The notes beneath the pieces are model-generated. The model searched no databases. It was not told the origin of the DNA and was given only the letters and a program-made list of their open reading frames with translations. A stretch of 64,000 bases of DNA from Ructibacterium sp965146665 (GTDB taxonomy: Bacteria > Bacillota > Clostridia > Monoglobales > Monoglobaceae). Both the position numbers and the translations under genes were made by a program. Of this stretch, positions 18,709 through 25,477 are shown one piece after another. Within the stretch, counting starts at the first letter, position 1. Each line of letters begins with the position of its first letter. The stretch spans positions 186,001 to 250,000 of the forward strand of contig CBCTHE010000002.1 in the NCBI GenBank assembly GCA_965146665.1. The letters run 5' to 3'.

Positions 18709-19710
18709 ATGATCCAATTCCTGATAAAAAAGCTGATCCCGGACTACCGGGATATCCATAACACAGAGGTCCGCAAAAACTATGGGGTTCTGGGCGGGAT
18801 TCTGGGCATTGTCTGCAACTGCTTTCTGTTCCTGCTCAAGCTGTTCACCGGCGTGGCCATCAACAGCATTGCGGTCATTTCGGACGCCTTTAACAACCTG
18901 TCGGACATGGGATCCTCTGCGGTGTCGGTGGTGGGCGCCAAGCTCAGCAGCCGGCGGCCAGACTCCGGCCACCCCTATGGCCACGGCCGTGCCGAATATA
19001 TCTCGGCCCTGATTGTGTCCTTTCTGATCATCCTCTTTGGTCTGGAACTGCTAAAGGGCTCGGTCTCAAAGATCTTCCAGCCGGCGGCGGTTTCTGTCAA
19101 TCCCATCACTGTGGCGCTTCTGCTGTTTTCCATTCTGGTCAAGGTCTGGATGTGGAATTACAACCGGTATATGGGGCGGGCCATTGACTCCTCCATTCTG
19201 CTGGCGGCAGCCAAGGACAGCATGAACGATGTGCTCGCCACCGGCGCGGTGGTGCTCTCAGCGCTTCTGTCCCCCTTTGTCCCCTTTCCCCTTGACGGGC
19301 TGATGGGTGTCGCGGTGTCCTGTCTGATTCTCTGGACCGGCTACGGCGTGGCGCGGGATACCATTGACCGGCTTCTGGGGCGCAGGCCAGAGGAGGAACT
19401 GCGGGCGAGGATTGAGAATCTGGTGCTGGACAACAGCATGGTTCTGGGCATGCACGATTTGATGGTTCACGACTACGGCCCGGGCAGAACCATTGCTTCG
19501 GTCCACGCCGAGGTGCCGGACAATCTGACCCTGGTGGATGTTCACGCGGTCATTGACCTCATTGAGCACAAAATCCTGTCCGAACTGAATGTTGATATCG
19601 TGATTCACATGGATCCGGTTCCTGCCGGTTCGGTGCGCCATTCCCGGCTCTCCACCCTGCCGGAGGAAAACGAATATCCGCGCAACAGCCATCTGCCGCC
19701 AGGCAAATAG
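18709..19710 (+). CDS. Cation diffusion facilitator (CDF) family metal transporter
   Basis: 333 residues with six membrane segments and a cytosolic C-terminal domain (from about 210). The metal site region in TM2 reads SDAFNNLSDMGS and in TM5 AKDSMNDVLAT. Zinc exporters normally have HxxxD at these places; here they are NxxxD and DxxxD, so Mn, Fe or mixed divalent export is more likely. GHPYGHGRAEYISAL is the typical post-TM2 loop. It starts 15 bases after rodA and ends the rightward run at a strong terminator. Confidence 0.9.
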   Translation: MIQFLIKKLIPDYRDIHNTEVRKNYGVLGGILGIVCNCFLFLLKLFTGVAINSIAVISDAFNNLSDMGSSAVSVVGAKLSSRRPDSGHPYGHGRAEYISALIVSFLIILFGLELLKGSVSKIFQPAAVSVNPITVALLLFSILVKVWMWNYNRYMGRAIDSSILLAAAKDSMNDVLATGAVVLSALLSPFVPFPLDGLMGVAVSCLILWTGYGVARDTIDRLLGRRPEEELRARIENLVLDNSMVLGMHDLMVHDYGPGRTIASVHAEVPDNLTLVDVHAVIDLIEHKILSELNVDIVIHMDPVPAGSVRHSRLSTLPEENEYPRNSHLPPGK

Positions 19711-19724
19711 TCTAAAGACGCAGA

Positions 19725-19754
19725 AGAGCCCAGCTCCGCATGGAGCCGGGCTCT
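19725..19754. terminator. Bidirectional terminator between CDF gene and 19768-20313
   Basis: AGAGCCC-GCTCC hairpin: 19725-19737 pairs with 19742-19754, followed by TGCATATTTT on the plus strand. It separates converging genes. Confidence 0.75.
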
Positions 19755-19767
19755 TGCATATTTTCGA

Positions 19768-20313
19768 TCACTTTTCGCCGTTCTTCCGGTACCGATACAG
19801 CATATCGAGATCCTGCCCCTCGGCGTCCAGAATGGCTATTCTGGTAATCTCCTCCGGGTAGAAACAGGTCCTCCCATTCTCCCGTCCGAACTCATCCACC
19901 TGAAGGACGCAAACCCGTTCCTGGTCGCTGAGCTCCACATAGCCGCCGATGATACAGGAGCCCTCCTCCAGACAGATGGAGGTGTTGATGTGGTTGTCCG
20001 CGGCAAACTGAAGAAGATCCATAAGCGGTTCGTCAATAAAGGGGGTGTCTTCCGGGACCGCGCCGCCTTTTAGCTTCCACAGGAGCTCCACCTTCCGCAG
20101 ATACGCGCCGTCGGTCTCAATCCGGAAGATGGTGTCCACCCGGCAGACCGCATAGCCATCGAACTCTCCGCGGGGGCTGATCCTCGCAAGAAGCATCTCC
20201 TCCTCTGTCACCGCCAGAACATATCCCACCGAAAAGCTGTCATAGGCATTCCGGTTGTTATATACCGCAGTCAATATCTTGTTGTCTTCACATTCCCTGA
20301 GCAGTTCAAGCAT
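19768..20313 (-). CDS. Conserved-looking hypothetical protein downstream of exoA
   Basis: 181 residues, soluble, acidic, mostly predicted beta strands, without a signal peptide. I do not recognise the family. Visible features are MLELLRECEDNKILTAVYNN at the start, a middle segment ICLEEGSCIIGGYVELSD, and FYPEEITRIAILDAEGQDLDMLYRY at the end. It begins 28 bases after the exoA stop with AAAGGCGGGATGACC upstream, so it is likely cotranscribed with exoA. No function is proposed. Confidence 0.75.
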   Translation of the reverse strand: MLELLRECEDNKILTAVYNNRNAYDSFSVGYVLAVTEEEMLLARISPRGEFDGYAVCRVDTIFRIETDGAYLRKVELLWKLKGGAVPEDTPFIDEPLMDLLQFAADNHINTSICLEEGSCIIGGYVELSDQERVCVLQVDEFGRENGRTCFYPEEITRIAILDAEGQDLDMLYRYRKNGEK

Positions 20314-20341
20314 AGGTCATCCCGCCTTTTTCATTCTTTTT

Positions 20342-21100
20342 TCAGTCCGCCAGCCGGAGCTCCACTGGGCAGTGGTCGCTGCCCATGATCTCCTGATGGA
20401 TGGCGGCGCCCTCCAGCCGGTCTTTTAAAGCGCCGGACACGATAAAATAGTCGATACGCCAGCCTGCGTTCTTCTCCCGGGCCTTGAACCGATAGGACCA
20501 CCAGGAGTATTCTCCCTCCGCATCCGGGTAAAAATAACGGAAGGTGTCAATCCGCCCTTCCGCCAGCAGGACCGTCATCTTCTCACGCTCCTCGTCGGTA
20601 AATCCCGCGTTCTTCCGGTTGGTTTTGGGATTTTTCAGGTCGATCTCCTGATGGGCGACATTCAGATCCCCACAGTAGACCACCGGTTTCTTTTTCTCCA
20701 GCCCGGCCAGATATCCGCGCAGGGCGTCCTCCCACTCCATTCGGTAATCCAGACGCCTGAGTTCGTTCTGGGCATTGGGCGTATAGCAGACCACCAGATA
20801 GCAGTCCGGATACTCCGCCGTAATCAGCCGGCCCTCCGCGTCATGGGCGGGAATCCCCATGCCATAAGCCACAGAGATTGGTTCCTCCCGGGTGAACAGC
20901 GCCGTCCCGGAATATCCCTTTTTCTCCGCGTAGTTCCAGTATTGATGATAGCCCGGAAGCTCCATTTCAATCTGCCCCTCCTGCAGTTTTGTCTCCTGCA
21001 GGCAGAATATATCCGCATCCAGCTTCTGAAAGCTGTCCATAAACCCCTTCTGCATACAGGCGCGGAGCCCGTTTACATTCCAGGAAATCAGTTTTCGCAT
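20342..21100 (-). CDS. exoA: Exodeoxyribonuclease III / AP endonuclease
   Basis: 252 residues from the ATG at 21100, preceded by AAAAGGAGAAGAAGCC; an upstream in-frame Met at 21142 lacks a good site. EEP-fold motifs are SWNVNGLRA (residues 5-13), LQETKL near 34 (metal Glu), GDLNVAHQEIDL near 146, WRIDYFIVS near 222 and GSDHCPVEL near 243 (catalytic Asp-His). It cuts 5' of abasic sites in base excision repair and has 3' exonuclease activity. The long form with WWSYRFKAREKNAGW matches Bacillus ExoA. Confidence 0.95.
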   Translation of the reverse strand: MRKLISWNVNGLRACMQKGFMDSFQKLDADIFCLQETKLQEGQIEMELPGYHQYWNYAEKKGYSGTALFTREEPISVAYGMGIPAHDAEGRLITAEYPDCYLVVCYTPNAQNELRRLDYRMEWEDALRGYLAGLEKKKPVVYCGDLNVAHQEIDLKNPKTNRKNAGFTDEEREKMTVLLAEGRIDTFRYFYPDAEGEYSWWSYRFKAREKNAGWRIDYFIVSGALKDRLEGAAIHQEIMGSDHCPVELRLAD

Positions 21101-21132
21101 GGCTTCTTCTCCTTTTCTAAAATTATAACCAG

Positions 21133-21161
21133 AGTATAGCACAGTTTTCTAAAAACAGCAA
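21133..21161 (-). promoter_or_regulatory. Promoter of exoA
   Basis: Read leftward: TTGCTG (21161-21156), 17-base spacer ending TGC, TATACT (21138-21133). Extended -10 element, about 33 bases before the exoA start. Confidence 0.65.
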
Positions 21162-21190
21162 GTGGATACCTCTGGCAGCAGGAAAGTCTC

Positions 21191-21219
21191 TTGACCATTT
21201 TGCCTTCTTGTTCTATAAT
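21191..21219 (+). promoter_or_regulatory. Promoter of apbE
   Basis: TTGACC (21191-21196), 17-base spacer, TATAAT (21214-21219); 33 bases before the apbE start. Confidence 0.75.
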
Positions 21220-21251
21220 GGTTGAGAAAATGTTTTTTTATGAGGTAAACT

Positions 21252-22220
21252 ATGAAACGACTGATCGTATCCATGCTCCTGACAGTACTGCTTCTGTCCG
21301 GATGCCAGACATCCCCCCAGTCCTACAGCGAAACCCAGTTCCTGCTTGACACAGTATGTACCATTCAGGCCGGAGGCCCGGATGCAAAGGCCGCGGTACA
21401 GGCCGCATTTTCCCGGATCCGCGAAGTCTCCGACGCGGTGGATTTTTACAGCGATACATCCACGGTTGCGGCTTTTAACCGTGCCGGCGCCGGGGAGGCC
21501 GTGCCGCTGGACACGCACACCGCCGCGGTGCTGGATACGGCGCTGGCAGTCAGCCGGGCCTCCGGCGGGGCGTTTGATGTGACCATTGCGCCGGTACAGG
21601 CCCTATGGCCCTTCCACGGCGAGGAAAATCCCGCGCCGCCCGCACAGGAAGAGATCGCGGCAAGACTCCCGCTGGTTGGCTATGACAAGCTGGACTTTGA
21701 CCCGGCTGCCAGCACTCTGTCCAAGACCCGGGCCGGGGTGGAGATCGACCTGAGCGGCGCGGCCAAGGGCTATGCCGGAGACCAGGCGGTGCAGGCGCTC
21801 CGGGAGGCAGGCGCTGTCTATGCCCTTCTGGATCTGGGCGGGAACGTCATGGTGCTGGGCAAAAATCCGTCCCGTCCGGACGGCAGCTGGCAGGTGGGAA
21901 TTCAAACGCCTTTTGCCCCCGGCGGCACTTATGACCGCACCCTCTCTGTGTCCCAGGGCGCTGTGGTTACCAGCGGCACCTATCAGCGGGGCTTTGACTT
22001 TGAAGACAGGCACTATCACCACATTCTGGACCCGGCAACCGGCTATCCGGCGGATTCCGGTCTGTCCGGCGTGACCATCACCGCGGAATCCGGCCTGCTG
22101 GCCGACTGCCTGTCCACAGCCTGTCTGGTGCTGGGAGAGGAGAAGGGCCGGGCGCTGGCAGAGCAGTTCGGCGCAGGCATCTATCTGAACAATGAAACCA
22201 CAAAGGAGAATCAGCAATGA
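21252..22220 (+). CDS. apbE: FAD:protein FMN transferase, lipoprotein
   Basis: 322 residues. The N-terminus is a lipoprotein signal with lipobox LLLSGC (Cys about residue 18), so it acts outside the membrane. ApbE landmarks: QFLLDTVCTI near 29, SGGAFDVTIAPV near 98, the EIDLSGAAKGYAGDQAV block near 165, LLDLGGNVMVLG near 193, and HHILDPATGYPA near 256. It attaches FMN through a phosphodiester to Thr in flavoproteins such as RnfG/RnfD or NqrC. No Rnf genes lie in the window. It overlaps the amidohydrolase start by four bases (ATGA). Confidence 0.93.
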   Translation: MKRLIVSMLLTVLLLSGCQTSPQSYSETQFLLDTVCTIQAGGPDAKAAVQAAFSRIREVSDAVDFYSDTSTVAAFNRAGAGEAVPLDTHTAAVLDTALAVSRASGGAFDVTIAPVQALWPFHGEENPAPPAQEEIAARLPLVGYDKLDFDPAASTLSKTRAGVEIDLSGAAKGYAGDQAVQALREAGAVYALLDLGGNVMVLGKNPSRPDGSWQVGIQTPFAPGGTYDRTLSVSQGAVVTSGTYQRGFDFEDRHYHHILDPATGYPADSGLSGVTITAESGLLADCLSTACLVLGEEKGRALAEQFGAGIYLNNETTKENQQ

Positions 22221-23404
22221 ACGAAACGCTTTATCTGATCCACGGAAACCTGATAACCATGGAAGAACAGGACTATGCGGACGGGTATGTGATCATCCGG
22301 GCCGGAAAGATCGAAGCCCTTGGAAACATGGAGGACCTTCCGGAAATTCCGCTGGATGCGGGCATCCTGGACGCGGAGGGCTCGATTGTGACCCCCGGTC
22401 TGGTGGACGCCCACTCGCACCTTGGCATGTGGGAGGACAGTCTGGACTTTGAAGGGGCTGACGGCAATGAGGACACCGATCCGGTGACCCCCCAGCTCCG
22501 CGCTCTGGACGGGGTAAATCCCCAGGACCGAGCCTTTTCCGAGGCCGCAAACGCGGGCGTCACCACCGTGATCACCGGGCCGGGGAGCGCGAATCCCATC
22601 GGGGGCCAGCTTTTGGCCATGAAAACCAGCGGGATCTGCGCGGACGACATGGTCATTGCGGAACCGGTTGGAATTAAGGCCGCTTTTGGGGAAAACCCCA
22701 AATCCGTGTATCACGAAAAAAATCAGGCCCCATCGACCCGGATGGGTACCGCCGCCATCATCCGCGAGGCCCTGTACAAGGCAAAGGAATACCTTGCACA
22801 GCTGGAAAAGCATCGGGACGACCCGGACGAGACGGACAGGCCGGAATGGGATTTCAAATGCGAGGCTCTGCTCCCCCTTCTCCGGCGTGAAATTCCGCTT
22901 CACGCCCACGCCCACCGGATTGACGACATCTTCACGGCCATCCGGCTGGCCCGGGAATTCAACCTGAAGCTGATTCTGGTCCATGGCACGGAGGCGCACC
23001 TTGCGGCAGAGCGGCTGAAGCAAGAGGGGGTCCCCATTCTGTCCGGGCCAATTCTGACCGACCGAAGCAAGCCGGAGCTGAGGAATCAAAACGAGGCGGC
23101 CCCGGCCATTCTGATTGGCTCCGGGATCCCAACCGCCCTCATCACCGACCACCCCGAAACACCGGAAAAATATCTCCTGCTCTGTGCCGGGACCGCCGTC
23201 AGGGAGGGCCTTGCCCCGGCCGCGGCCATGCGGGCCATCACCAGGGTTCCCGCCGAAATCTGCGGTCTGGACAAAAGAGTGGGTTCGCTGAAACCGGGAA
23301 AGGACGCGGATTTGGTGATCTGGCGGGGAAATCCGCCGGAGATGACCGCGCGCCCGCGGCTGGTGCTCTGCGGCGGCGCGCCGGTGCACGGCCGGCTCGT
23401 ATGA
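22217..23404 (+). CDS. Amidohydrolase family protein (imidazolonepropionase/adenine deaminase-like)
   Basis: 395 residues. It has the composite-domain N-terminus (LYLIHGNLITMEEQDYADGYVIIRAGKIEALG), the metal HxH motif in VTPGLVDAHSHLG near residue 62, a second histidine block HAHAHRIDD near 230, and the ITDHPETPEKYL segment near 313. The closing Amidohydro_1 end is VGSLKPGKDADLVIW near 359. It is coupled to apbE by an ATGA overlap. Similar clostridial proteins are annotated only as amidohydrolases; the substrate is not known. Confidence 0.88.
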   Translation: MNETLYLIHGNLITMEEQDYADGYVIIRAGKIEALGNMEDLPEIPLDAGILDAEGSIVTPGLVDAHSHLGMWEDSLDFEGADGNEDTDPVTPQLRALDGVNPQDRAFSEAANAGVTTVITGPGSANPIGGQLLAMKTSGICADDMVIAEPVGIKAAFGENPKSVYHEKNQAPSTRMGTAAIIREALYKAKEYLAQLEKHRDDPDETDRPEWDFKCEALLPLLRREIPLHAHAHRIDDIFTAIRLAREFNLKLILVHGTEAHLAAERLKQEGVPILSGPILTDRSKPELRNQNEAAPAILIGSGIPTALITDHPETPEKYLLLCAGTAVREGLAPAAAMRAITRVPAEICGLDKRVGSLKPGKDADLVIWRGNPPEMTARPRLVLCGGAPVHGRLV

Positions 23405-23788
23405 GCTGAGAATCAGAGAGCGCAGCATATTTTTAAGAGAGAAACAGGGGCGGCCAAGGGATTTCAGGCGCAGCGCATTGACACGGCGCAGAAAGGAGAT
23501 TAACGTGAAAGTTCCTTTCACGTTAATCCTCCGGCGAAGCAAACTTCACCTGTTTGCTTTTGCGAAATACGCAAAAGCAGCACCTGTTACGTTGCTTCTC
23601 CTCTTTCCCGCAAAATTGCGGCAATGCCTTATTTTGCGGGAGCCCTATATATACGCGTGCGAAATTTTGCTCACCTTCGGCTCGCAAACGCACATGCGCT
23701 AAAAATCTCCTATCATTCCTTACTCCGCAGATAAGAGATTTTTTAATTACTATTTGTGCCGATGCGGAGCGGCGGAATGGAGATTTTT
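23405..23788. other. Gap filled with palindromes and a repeat
   Basis: 384 bases without a believable gene. It contains three tight hairpins (23495-23641) and then a repeat whose second copy is at 48113-48237. A short frame at 23478-23702 merely reads through the hairpins. Confidence 0.5.
23495..23641. repeat. Cluster of three perfect short palindromes
   Basis: Hairpin 1: ATTAACGTGAAAG (23499-23511), loop TTC, its complement at 23515-23527. Hairpin 2: TGCTTTTGCG (23555-23564), loop AAATA, complement at 23570-23579. Hairpin 3: TCCCGCAAAAT (23606-23616), complement at 23631-23641. None is followed by a T-run, so they are not ordinary terminators. Confidence 0.8.
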
Positions 23789-23791
23789 ATG
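23657..23791 (+). repeat. Intergenic repeat A ending in RBS and start codon
   Basis: The last 42 bases (23750-23791) match 48196-48237 at 37 positions and include GGAGATTTTTATG, the ribosome binding site and ATG of the nitroreductase gene. Weaker gapped similarity extends back to GTGCGAA at 23657. AAAAATCTCC (23701) and GGAGATTTTT (ending 23788) form an internal inverted repeat. Confidence 0.75.
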
Positions 23792-24454
23792 AATCTGCAG
23801 CAAGCAATACAGGAACGGCACGCAGTGCGGGACTATATGGAACGGCCGCTGGAGGCGGCGGCTGTATCGGCGCTGGAGGAAGCGGTCAGGAACTGCAACC
23901 GGGAGGGCGGACTTCACATCCAGCTGGTCACCAACGAGCCGGACGCCTTTGGCGGATTGATGGCCCGCTATGGAAAATTCAGCAATGTACGGAATTATAT
24001 CGCCCTGATTGGGCAAAAGGGCCCGGAGCTGGATGAAAAAATCGGCTATTACGGGGAACGGCTTGCCCTGACGGCGCAGATGCTCGGCCTGAATACCTGC
24101 TGGGCCGCCATGAGCTATAGCAAGGGAAAGACCCGCTGTGACATCGGCAGGGATGAAAAGCTGGTCTGCGTCCTCTCGCTTGGGTATGGAAAAAGTCAGG
24201 GAACGCCCCACAGGAGCAAGCCCATGGAGGCGCTCTGTGTACTGGACGGCGCCATGCCCAGCTGGTTCCGGGCTGGGATGGAGGCCGCCATGCTGGCCCC
24301 CACCGCCATGAACCAGCAAAAATTCCGGTTCACCCTGTCAAACGGAAAGGTCAGGGCGGAAGCCACCGGCGGGTTTTACGCCGCTGTGGATCTGGGCATT
24401 GTGAAATACCACTTTGAGGCGGCGGCCGGACCGGAAAACTTTCAATGGATATAA
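23789..24454 (+). CDS. Nitroreductase family protein
   Basis: 221 residues from ATG 23789, whose GGAGA site lies in the repeat above. The N-terminal FMN-binding motif is IQERHAVRDYMERPL (residues 6-20), and LTAQMLGLNTCWAAM near 95 and the second-half AAMLAPTAMNQQKFRFTL near 170 are typical of the clostridial nitroreductase branch. Members are NAD(P)H-dependent flavin enzymes acting on nitro compounds or quinone-like acceptors. It is monocistronic, closed by a strong terminator. Natural substrate unknown. Confidence 0.88.
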   Translation: MNLQQAIQERHAVRDYMERPLEAAAVSALEEAVRNCNREGGLHIQLVTNEPDAFGGLMARYGKFSNVRNYIALIGQKGPELDEKIGYYGERLALTAQMLGLNTCWAAMSYSKGKTRCDIGRDEKLVCVLSLGYGKSQGTPHRSKPMEALCVLDGAMPSWFRAGMEAAMLAPTAMNQQKFRFTLSNGKVRAEATGGFYAAVDLGIVKYHFEAAAGPENFQWI

Positions 24455-24500
24455 TGGCCCCCTTCAGCGGGCCGGGACGGCAGATGCCTGAAAAACCGCA

Positions 24501-24534
24501 GGGGCGGCGCACCTATGTGCGCCGCCCCCTTTTT
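24501..24534 (+). terminator. Intrinsic terminator after the nitroreductase gene
   Basis: GGGGCGGCGCAC (24501-24512), loop CTAT, GTGCGCCGCCCC (24517-24528), then CTTTTT. Perfect 12-bp GC-rich stem with T-run. Confidence 0.92.
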
Positions 24535-24546
24535 GGTATCCCTCTC

Positions 24547-25059
24547 CTACGCCAGCTCCTGTGTGCCGACCTGGCCGATGATGTAGTCCAGAATTTTCTC
24601 CCGGTCAATCCGAAGAACAAAGGCGAACTCGTCATAGAGAATCCGTTCCGCCTCCTTCAGAAAATGCTCGTCGCAGACATGGATCTTCTTTCCCGCCGCC
24701 TGCTGCTTCTGCCGGTACAGATAGAGTGTCTTGATCATTTTCACCAGCTCCTTCCGGTCGCCGGTTTCCATGATCTCCTTATAACGCCGCTTCCGCTCTC
24801 CCTCATCCACGATCCAGGCGGTCTTTTCCTCCGGCATGGCCTGAATCAGCGCGTCAATGGCATCCGCGGACAGGACCCGGTGCATCTTTCCGGTCAGCGT
24901 CTCGTTGGCCACCGGCACAAACAAGGTGGATTTTTCATCATAAACCGGCCTCAGTTCATAATACTCATGCTTGCCGCCGTCAAAATTCCTTTCCATGATA
25001 CCTGTAATCCTGCATACGCCCTGTGTCCCGTACATGACAATGTCGTCCTTCCTGTACAT
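24547..25059 (-). CDS. CarD/CdnL-like transcription regulator
   Basis: 170 residues. The N-terminal Tudor-like RNA polymerase interaction domain begins MYRKDDIVMYGTQGVCRITGI and includes YYELRPVYDEKSTLFVPV near 43. The C-terminal helical part includes WIVDEGERKRRYKEIMETGDRKELVKMI near 82. CarD-like proteins bind the RNA polymerase beta subunit and tune promoter opening. The start follows AAGGGGGAATTGC. It stands alone with an extended -10 (TGGTAAAAT) about 150 bases upstream. Its regulon here is unknown. Confidence 0.88.
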   Translation of the reverse strand: MYRKDDIVMYGTQGVCRITGIMERNFDGGKHEYYELRPVYDEKSTLFVPVANETLTGKMHRVLSADAIDALIQAMPEEKTAWIVDEGERKRRYKEIMETGDRKELVKMIKTLYLYRQKQQAAGKKIHVCDEHFLKEAERILYDEFAFVLRIDREKILDYIIGQVGTQELA

Positions 25060-25210
25060 GCAATTCCCCCTTATTTTTATTTATCTGACCGCCAAAGGGC
25101 GGGTCATTTCTCTTTTGTCCGCCAGTCCGCCACAGTCTCCGCATAAAAAAAGCGCGCAGAGACAGGAGCCGGGTTTACGTCCCGCAAAGCAGACTGCACG
25201 CTGTATTCTT

Positions 25211-25219
25211 ATTTTACCA
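25211..25219 (-). promoter_or_regulatory. Probable -10 region of the carD-like gene
   Basis: Read leftward: TGGTAAAAT at 25219-25211, an extended -10 without a good -35 at 17 bases. The surrounding bases closely resemble the glgP promoter (58431-58459). Confidence 0.45.
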
Positions 25220-25309
25220 CATATCCCGCAAAAATGACATAGGCAATTTTCATAAATTTATTCCCGGACGCAAAGTGATGACTTTTCCCCGGTTTTCACG
25301 CAGTTTTTT

Positions 25310-25345
25310 GTTGATTGTTGCAATGTGAAAGTATTGACAATCAAC
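25310..25345. promoter_or_regulatory. Inverted repeat operator candidate at the ilv promoter
   Basis: GTTGATTGT (25310-25318) and ACAATCAAC (25337-25345) are exact reverse complements separated by 18 bases. The right arm overlaps the -35 element, so a bound dimer or a DNA loop would affect transcription of the ilv-leu operon. Confidence 0.6.
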
Positions 25346-25362
25346 GGCGTATCTTGTATAAT
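25334..25362 (+). promoter_or_regulatory. Promoter of the ilv-leu operon
   Basis: Consensus TTGACA (25334-25339), 17-base spacer, consensus TATAAT (25357-25362). Expected start of transcription is near 25369, about 109 bases before ilvB. Confidence 0.88.
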
Positions 25363-25368
25363 ATTTAG

Positions 25369-25477
25369 AATAAATAAAAGGCGGAGTTCCGGAATATACG
25401 GCACATTTTTCCTGCCGGGAGCTGCGCTTTTTGGACCTTTTGTTGAGAGATTCACACCGTAAAGGAGCGTATTGGCT
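25369..25477 (+). other. ilvB leader, possible weak attenuator
   Basis: The leader has a stem AGTTCC/GGGAGCT (near 25385 and 25426) with inner GGCA/TGCC, followed by GCGCTTTTTGG. This could be an attenuator hairpin. No T-box GGGTGGNACCGCG signature and no branched-chain-rich leader peptide were found. Confidence 0.35.

Noticed and set aside
17482..18984. Minus-strand frame of about 500 codons
   Set aside because: Antisense to rodA; His/Gln-rich translation typical of the reverse of membrane-protein codons.
23478..23702. Short plus-strand frame in the palindrome cluster
   Set aside because: It simply reads through hairpins; AAAGGAG upstream is part of a stem and the translation has no pattern.
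25369..25477. T-box riboswitch in the ilv leader
   Set aside because: No GGGTGGNACCGCG box and the leader of about 109 bases is too short for specifier and antiterminator stems.
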